From assembly GCA_003151475.1 (NCBI GenBank), contig PLXQ01000014.1, positions 1 through 57,994 on the forward strand: a stretch of DNA of 57,994 bases, in the 5' to 3' direction. Below are positions 53,924 to 57,994 of this stretch, piece after piece; positions within the stretch are counted from its first letter, which is position 1, and every line of letters starts with the position of its first letter. This stretch comes from Acidimicrobiaceae bacterium. Its GTDB lineage: Bacteria > Actinomycetota > Acidimicrobiia > Acidimicrobiales > UBA8190. The notes beneath the pieces were generated by a model. That model did no database searches, was not told the DNA's origin, and saw nothing but the letters and a program-made list of their open reading frames with translations. Position numbers and translations under genes: made by a program.

Positions 53924-56826
53924 TGGCGTCGACGACAAGCCTGGAAGCGACGTCGTCGTCGACCAGCATCAGCCATAGAGCCGGCTCTCTCCTCGGGCTG
54001 ATCGGACTTGTCGTAGGGATTCCGATGATTCTCGTCGCCTTCCATGCGACTCCTCGCTTTCAGTACATCGGGCACTTGGTCACTGACCCAAGGGTTGCCG
54101 TTCGATCGCTAGAAAGCTCTCTCGGCGATACTGCGATTGCGAACATCGCCTCCCTTGCCGCTTGGATGGGATGGTTGTGGCTCGTCCTTTGCATCGCCGT
54201 CGAAATCATGGCGGCCATCCGGAATCGACCGACGATGCGCCTGCCAGCCAGTCGGCATGTGCAATCACTTGCATCCGCTCTAGTGGGGGCATCGCTTACT
54301 GTCCTGCCTCTCGGGAGAACTGCACTGCCGATGCGATTTCAGGCAGTGCCAACGCCAATCCAGATCACGTTGGGTGCTCGCCATGACGGGCCACGAGCAG
54401 CTCCTGAAGCCGTGCGCCAAGCGCTCCTACCCGAAGCCCGCGCGAGCCTCGATCTGATCGTGGCTGACAACGATGTGTCGGTAGCGGGTACTGGGCTTTC
54501 GTACGTTGTGAATCCAGGAGACACGTTGTGGTCAATTGCCGGGCGCGAGCTGGGGTCTCCTTTGCAATGGCGGGCGATCGCCGATCTCAATTACGGCCGT
54601 CCCCAGCCAGACGGTGGACGTCTGACCGACGCACATTGGATCTTTCCGGGGTGGAGATTGCTGCTTCCCGCAATGCCAACCATGGATTCGTCAACCGTTG
54701 TCGGACGCACGACTGGATCTGTGGAGAGGTCTGTGACGGCTGTTGTCGCCGGGCCCGATCGGTCGCCTCGGTTGGGAGCGCCGACTCCTCTGCCGGATAG
54801 TCCGAGAGGAGGGGGCGAGGAGGGCGTCAAGACCAACGGTGAGAGCCCCGAGTCCCTTGGCTCGCCGACCACGCGAAAGGCGGCGAGTGAGAAGGCACCT
54901 TCGCCCGTGCCCGTTGGCGCTCTTGGCTACGGGGTCCTGGGGGCCGGGGTGATCGCGCTCCTTGAGCGGATGCGCCGGGTGCAGCACAGGTACCGTCCAC
55001 GCGGCATGCGGATAGCACTCCCCGATCGTGACCTGGCCCAACTAGAGCAGCAGCTCCGGATCGAAGCCGAACCTGAAGGAGTGGAAGTCATCGACCTCGG
55101 ACTCCGCTCCCTCGTGCTCAGTTCACTTCGTTGCGAGAGGATGCCGCCGCAAGTGACGTTGGTCCGACTCGGTGATCATGCCCTGGAGGTCGTACTCGAT
55201 CCGACCTCGGACGGTCGCCAGCCGCCGCACCCGTTCACATCGGACTCGTCCTCGGCTAGTTGGTTCTTGTCGAGAGACCAGACCACTCTCCAGGCCCTTC
55301 GTGAGGACCGCAATGTCGTTCGGATGGATGCGCCATTTCCCTCACTAGTCACCATCGGGCGGGACGAGATCGGCTTGGTGATGGTGGACTTGGAACAGGC
55401 TGCTTCACTCGACATCCGGGGAACGGACGACGAGGGAATCCTGAGGACGATCGCCATTGAAATAGCTACCGCCAAATGGGCTGATCAGGTCGACCTAATT
55501 CTCGTCGGATTTGACCGGGAGATGGAGTCTCTCGAGCGGGTAAGCCACGTTCCGACCATCGCAGACATCATGCCGAAGGTTCAAAGACGGGTCAGAGAGC
55601 GCAGGGCGCTTTTGGACAGCGTTGGAAGGAGCGCGAATTGGGAGATCAGGTGGATCGAAGGAGGAGATGCTTGGGATCTTTGCGTCGTTATTTGTTCGCC
55701 GAGTGCAGTCGGTAGCGATCAGGACGGGGCCGTCAGGTTGGTTGGTCTGGCGGGGGATGGTGGTGTGGGCCTGGCGGTCGTCTTGGGTTCGAATTCCGGG
55801 GAAGCGCGATGGCACCTCGAATCACGGAACGGACGAATCGAGTTGGACGTGGACGGAGCATCGGCTTCTGTCTCAAGGCCGACGCAAGACGAATCCAGCC
55901 TCTCCACGAGCATCGCGTCCCTGGTCGAAGTGGCTGGGAAATTGGAGGGCGTTCTACCGACCGAGCCTCCATATGACAGGCTCCTCGATGAAGGGGGAAT
56001 TCGGCCTATGTCCTCGGAGAGGACACTGGACGAAGACCTATCCGTCGGTGTCGGCGATCCTGATCCGACTGCGTCCACCTTCGCTGGTCCCCAGGCTCCA
56101 GAGGTTGAAGTTCGAATCCTTGGACCCATCGAGATCGTGGGAGCGGCTCGACCCTTCACCAGGGCGTGGGCCGCCGAGCTTGTCGTTTACCTCGCCATGC
56201 ACAGGAATGGGGCGTCAAGCGACCAGTGGGCGACGGCGCTATGGCCGGACAGAATCATGGCGGCTGCGAGCTTGCACTCGACCGCATCGGCGGCTCGTCG
56301 GTCACTGGGCACGTCCGTCGAGGGCGGAGACCATTTGCCTCGAGCGCACGGACGTCTGACTCTCGCCCCGACTGTTGGCAGTGACTGGTACCGATTTGTC
56401 GCCTTATCTGAGCGGGAGGACCCGTCGAGTTGGCGCGACGCCATCGAACTCATCCGCGGACGGCCGTTCGAAGGCCTAAAGGCGCCTGACTGGGTACTGC
56501 TCGAAGGCATCGCTGCGAATGTTGAAGCCGTTGTCGTCGATCTTGTATCGCGATACTCAGAATTCTGTCTTTCTTCGGGAGATCCGGGCGGGGCCGAATG
56601 GTCTGCTCGGCAGGGTCTCCGGGTCAGTGCCTATGACGAACGGCTCTACCGCATCCTGCTTAGGGCAGCGGATGCAGCTGGGAACCCGGCCGGTGTGGAA
56701 TCGGCGATGGCGGAACTCGTCCGTCTCGTTGCTGAAGATGTGGAACCCTTCGATGCCGTTCACCCAGAGACCCTCGAGCTCTATCGAACACTCTCTCGGC
56801 GACCGCCATCATTTGTGAATCCGTAG
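53923..56826 (+). CDS. Membrane LysM - BTAD regulator fusion protein
   Basis: ATG at 53923 gives 967 residues. Three hydrophobic segments come first (about 22-41, 75-97 and 113-130). A LysM domain follows (about 194-249: YVVNPGDTLWSIAGREL to WIFPGWRLLLP), which binds peptidoglycan-type glycans. Then come a polar linker, another helix (about 330-348, VPVGALGYGVLGAGVIALL) and a long uncharacterised region (about 365-640). The C-terminus is a BTAD domain (about 726-967: VEVRILGPIEIVGAARPF, ALWPDRIMAAASLHSTASAA, LYRILLRAADAAGNPAGVE) with the OmpR-like winged-helix and TPR fold. If the topology is even, LysM is outside and BTAD inside. This would be a cell-wall sensor whose regulator stays in the membrane, placed at the end of the Tad operon. 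Confidence 0.85.
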   Translation: MASTTSLEATSSSTSISHRAGSLLGLIGLVVGIPMILVAFHATPRFQYIGHLVTDPRVAVRSLESSLGDTAIANIASLAAWMGWLWLVLCIAVEIMAAIRNRPTMRLPASRHVQSLASALVGASLTVLPLGRTALPMRFQAVPTPIQITLGARHDGPRAAPEAVRQALLPEARASLDLIVADNDVSVAGTGLSYVVNPGDTLWSIAGRELGSPLQWRAIADLNYGRPQPDGGRLTDAHWIFPGWRLLLPAMPTMDSSTVVGRTTGSVERSVTAVVAGPDRSPRLGAPTPLPDSPRGGGEEGVKTNGESPESLGSPTTRKAASEKAPSPVPVGALGYGVLGAGVIALLERMRRVQHRYRPRGMRIALPDRDLAQLEQQLRIEAEPEGVEVIDLGLRSLVLSSLRCERMPPQVTLVRLGDHALEVVLDPTSDGRQPPHPFTSDSSSASWFLSRDQTTLQALREDRNVVRMDAPFPSLVTIGRDEIGLVMVDLEQAASLDIRGTDDEGILRTIAIEIATAKWADQVDLILVGFDREMESLERVSHVPTIADIMPKVQRRVRERRALLDSVGRSANWEIRWIEGGDAWDLCVVICSPSAVGSDQDGAVRLVGLAGDGGVGLAVVLGSNSGEARWHLESRNGRIELDVDGASASVSRPTQDESSLSTSIASLVEVAGKLEGVLPTEPPYDRLLDEGGIRPMSSERTLDEDLSVGVGDPDPTASTFAGPQAPEVEVRILGPIEIVGAARPFTRAWAAELVVYLAMHRNGASSDQWATALWPDRIMAAASLHSTASAARRSLGTSVEGGDHLPRAHGRLTLAPTVGSDWYRFVALSEREDPSSWRDAIELIRGRPFEGLKAPDWVLLEGIAANVEAVVVDLVSRYSEFCLSSGDPGGAEWSARQGLRVSAYDERLYRILLRAADAAGNPAGVESAMAELVRLVAEDVEPFDAVHPETLELYRTLSRRPPSFVNP

Positions 56827-56953
56827 CCTGTCGTGCTGGCGCCGCAATAGCGAGGTTCCTCGCGAGGTTCCCGGCGAGTGGGTGAGAGAGGTGAGAGTCG
56901 AACAATCGCCTTGCCACCCCATCGGTGTGCATCACGAAGGAGAGCCAACGCTT

Positions 56954-57388
56954 ATGAGCAATGCGACGACGCTATCTGGAAATCTGACTCGCGATCCGGA
57001 GATTCGCTATACGAAAGAAGGGCAAGCGAACGCAATCTTCGGATTGGCTGTCAATCGGCGATGGCAAGTGAGGGGAAGTGACACGTGGGAGGAGGCAACG
57101 TCGTTCTTCGACGTGATCTGTTGGCGCGAGCTTGCCGAGAATGTTGCTTTGAGCCTCGTCAAAGGCACACGGGTCATCGTGTCAGGGCGCCTCGAACAGC
57201 ATTCCTGGAATACAGACGCAGGAGAGCGGCGCAGTCGGGTTGAATTGACCGCCGATGAGGTGGGCCCCTCGTTGCGTTTCGCTACCGCTGAGGTGTCTCG
57301 ATCTGGTCGCGGTGTTCCCGACCAAGCTGGCTCATCGGCTGGCTCCGACCTGATCGGTGAAGCAGAAATCGCCAGAGCGGACGCCTGA
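56954..57388 (+). CDS. ssb: Single-stranded DNA-binding protein
   Basis: ATG at 56954, nine bases after GAAGGAGAG, gives 144 residues. The OB-fold is clear: TLSGNLTRDPEIRYTKEGQA, FGLAVNRRW, TSFFDVICWRELAENVALSL and KGTRVIVSGRLEQHSW. The C-terminal tail is short and lacks the acidic DDDIPF end that recruits partners in housekeeping SSB, ending EIARADA. It is not next to rpsF/rpsR as the main ssb usually is. It lies 127 bases after the Tad operon and before a terminator, so it looks like an accessory copy. Confidence 0.88.
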   Translation: MSNATTLSGNLTRDPEIRYTKEGQANAIFGLAVNRRWQVRGSDTWEEATSFFDVICWRELAENVALSLVKGTRVIVSGRLEQHSWNTDAGERRSRVELTADEVGPSLRFATAEVSRSGRGVPDQAGSSAGSDLIGEAEIARADA

Positions 57389-57399
57389 CCGAGTTGGTG

Positions 57400-57436
57400 C
57401 CCGGGTCCGCGAAGGACTTTCCATCGCGGACCCGGG
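57400..57436. terminator. Hairpin terminator after ssb
   Basis: A 13-bp perfect stem (cccgggtccgcga at 57400-57412 with 57424-57436) is extended inward by GGA/TCC around a CTT loop after one A-A mismatch. There is no clear T run, but the hairpin lies 12 bases after the ssb stop. Confidence 0.75.
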
Positions 57437-57479
57437 ACCGTCGGTTATGGCTTATCTCTATCTGTTGTGAGGAGTGAGC

Positions 57480-57758
57480 ATGTTCGTTCCAAATGCGCTT
57501 TCGGTATTGTGGATGAACGTACTGTCCGATGTTGGAATAACCACGCTCGGACGATCGGCGCTGACAGCACTCTCATTGATTCGCAGGTTGCATTTGTCTG
57601 GATGGCCGATCTGGACCCTGGTAGGGGAAGTCGGATGGGCAGGCCTCATTGTTGGCGCTTGCGGGTCCCTACTTCGTCCTACTTCGTGTGGTGGGCTCGG
57701 TGGCCGGATGATCTGGATATCCGTCCGGACAAAATTACGACGGGGGCGCACGCGATGA
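57480..57758 (+). CDS. Hypothetical small hydrophobic protein
   Basis: ATG at 57480 follows GAGGAG and gives 92 residues. Two moderately hydrophobic stretches (WPIWTLVGEVGWAGLIVGAC and ALSVLWMNVLS) suggest membrane association, with a basic end VRTKLRRGRTR. No family recognised. Support comes from the ribosome site and the four-base overlap with the next frame; a shadow frame in another phase covers the same bases. Confidence 0.5.
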   Translation: MFVPNALSVLWMNVLSDVGITTLGRSALTALSLIRRLHLSGWPIWTLVGEVGWAGLIVGACGSLLRPTSCGGLGGRMIWISVRTKLRRGRTR

Positions 57759-57952
57759 GCAGGAAACCTCAAGGTGGACGCGCCGCAGTTCGGTTCGCGC
57801 TTGCCATTGTGCTCACCAAGCGGGAGGCGTTCGAGGCGTGCGAGGTGTGCGCTGATGCTGAACGTACCTTGCTACGTGCCGGGCGCGTAGCAGAAGCGGC
57901 TCGGGTCGCTGCTCTGTTCGAGTTGTTCGAGAGCCGAATGGTGATCCAATGA
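57755..57952 (+). CDS. Hypothetical helical protein, 65 residues
   Basis: ATG at 57755 overlaps the preceding frame by four bases. The sequence is mainly helical (AAVRFALAIVLTKREAFEAC, RTLLRAGRVAEAARVAALF) with a Cys pair in EACEVCADAE. No family recognised. Its stop overlaps the start of the next gene (ATGA at 57949). The three frames form a coupled set. Confidence 0.55.
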   Translation: MSRKPQGGRAAVRFALAIVLTKREAFEACEVCADAERTLLRAGRVAEAARVAALFELFESRMVIQ

Positions 57953-57994
57953 AAATCTCGGCCCCCGTTCGACATCGCCTCAAGTTAGAGCCCG
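57949..57994 (+). CDS. Start of a gene running off the window (3' partial)
   Basis: ATG at 57949 in a four-base overlap with the preceding stop opens a frame reading MKISAPVRHRLKLEP to the window edge. Too little is present to name it. Confidence 0.45.
   Translation, partial: MKISAPVRHRLKLEP

Noticed and set aside
56850..56863. GCGAGG-tt-CCTCGC inverted repeat after the LysM-BTAD gene
   Set aside because: Loop too small and stem too short for a confident terminator.
57467..57754. Longer frame joining upstream sequence to the 65-residue protein
   Set aside because: The ATG at 57755 in an ATGA overlap explains the start better, and the upstream 96 codons lack coding character.

Overview
The window is high-GC DNA of an actinobacterial type. 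The evidence is strong G/C bias at third codon positions, many GTG starts, frequent 4-base start/stop overlaps, a FadA5/EchA19-type pair behind a KstR-like operator, an F420-type LLM oxidoreductase, and an actinobacterial-style Tad pilus operon. An uncultured member of Acidimicrobiia or a nearby lineage would fit, but that placement is inference. No tRNA, rRNA, CRISPR array, phage or insertion sequence was seen.

Layout. 1-5,540: a giant secreted lectin/TIG/PQQ-propeller protein cut by the window start, a decayed acyl-CoA dehydrogenase 3' end, a secreted propeller-like protein and FxsA. 5,900-16,300: household and catabolic genes. These are a D-aminoacylase-type amidohydrolase, a DksA/TraR zinc-finger protein, a glycerophosphodiesterase coupled to an epoxide hydrolase, a methyltransferase, a membrane glycosyltransferase, a frameshifted ArsR gene with its SRPBCC partner, a DUF899 protein, a secreted propeller protein and an alpha/beta hydrolase. 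16,360-19,265: a KstR-like operator followed by fadA5-, echA19- and thioesterase-like genes, a steroid/acyl side-chain degradation operon. 19,430-24,165: two overlapping, paralogous PAS hybrid histidine kinases. 24,226-31,320: a 15-bp minisatellite, another crotonase, a Gfo/Idh/MocA oxidoreductase, a DAO-type flavoenzyme, a cupin, a patatin, a small secreted protein and an Eis-like acetyltransferase. 31,316-36,266: an SGNH hydrolase, then an acyl-CoA synthetase diverging from SDR, LLM/F420 and SnoaL-like genes around a second KstR-like operator. 36,267-41,397: a broken membrane-protein remnant, a small zinc-ribbon-like protein, a TIG protein, a secreted Gly/Ser-tailed protein, a tryptophan-motif protein and an SRAP (YedK/HMCES) protein.

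41,411-46,057 (minus) is a MoxR - DUF58 - transglutaminase operon. 46,634-56,826 (plus) is a tightly overlapped Tad/Flp pilus operon. Its order is a secreted protein, CpaB-like SAF protein, CpaE-like P-loop protein, TadA, TadB, TadC, Flp pilin, two TadE-like proteins, a TadG-like protein and a 967-residue membrane protein that joins a LysM domain to a BTAD regulator domain. An ssb gene, a strong hairpin terminator and three overlapping short frames follow.

Main themes: (i) KstR-type control of two lipid/steroid gene groups; (ii) a Tad operon ending in a LysM-BTAD membrane protein next to ssb, which could be a surface or DNA-uptake module with its own sensor; (iii) repeated short tandem repeats at gene ends; (iv) several decayed genes (acyl-CoA dehydrogenase tail, ArsR frameshift, amber-interrupted membrane protein).
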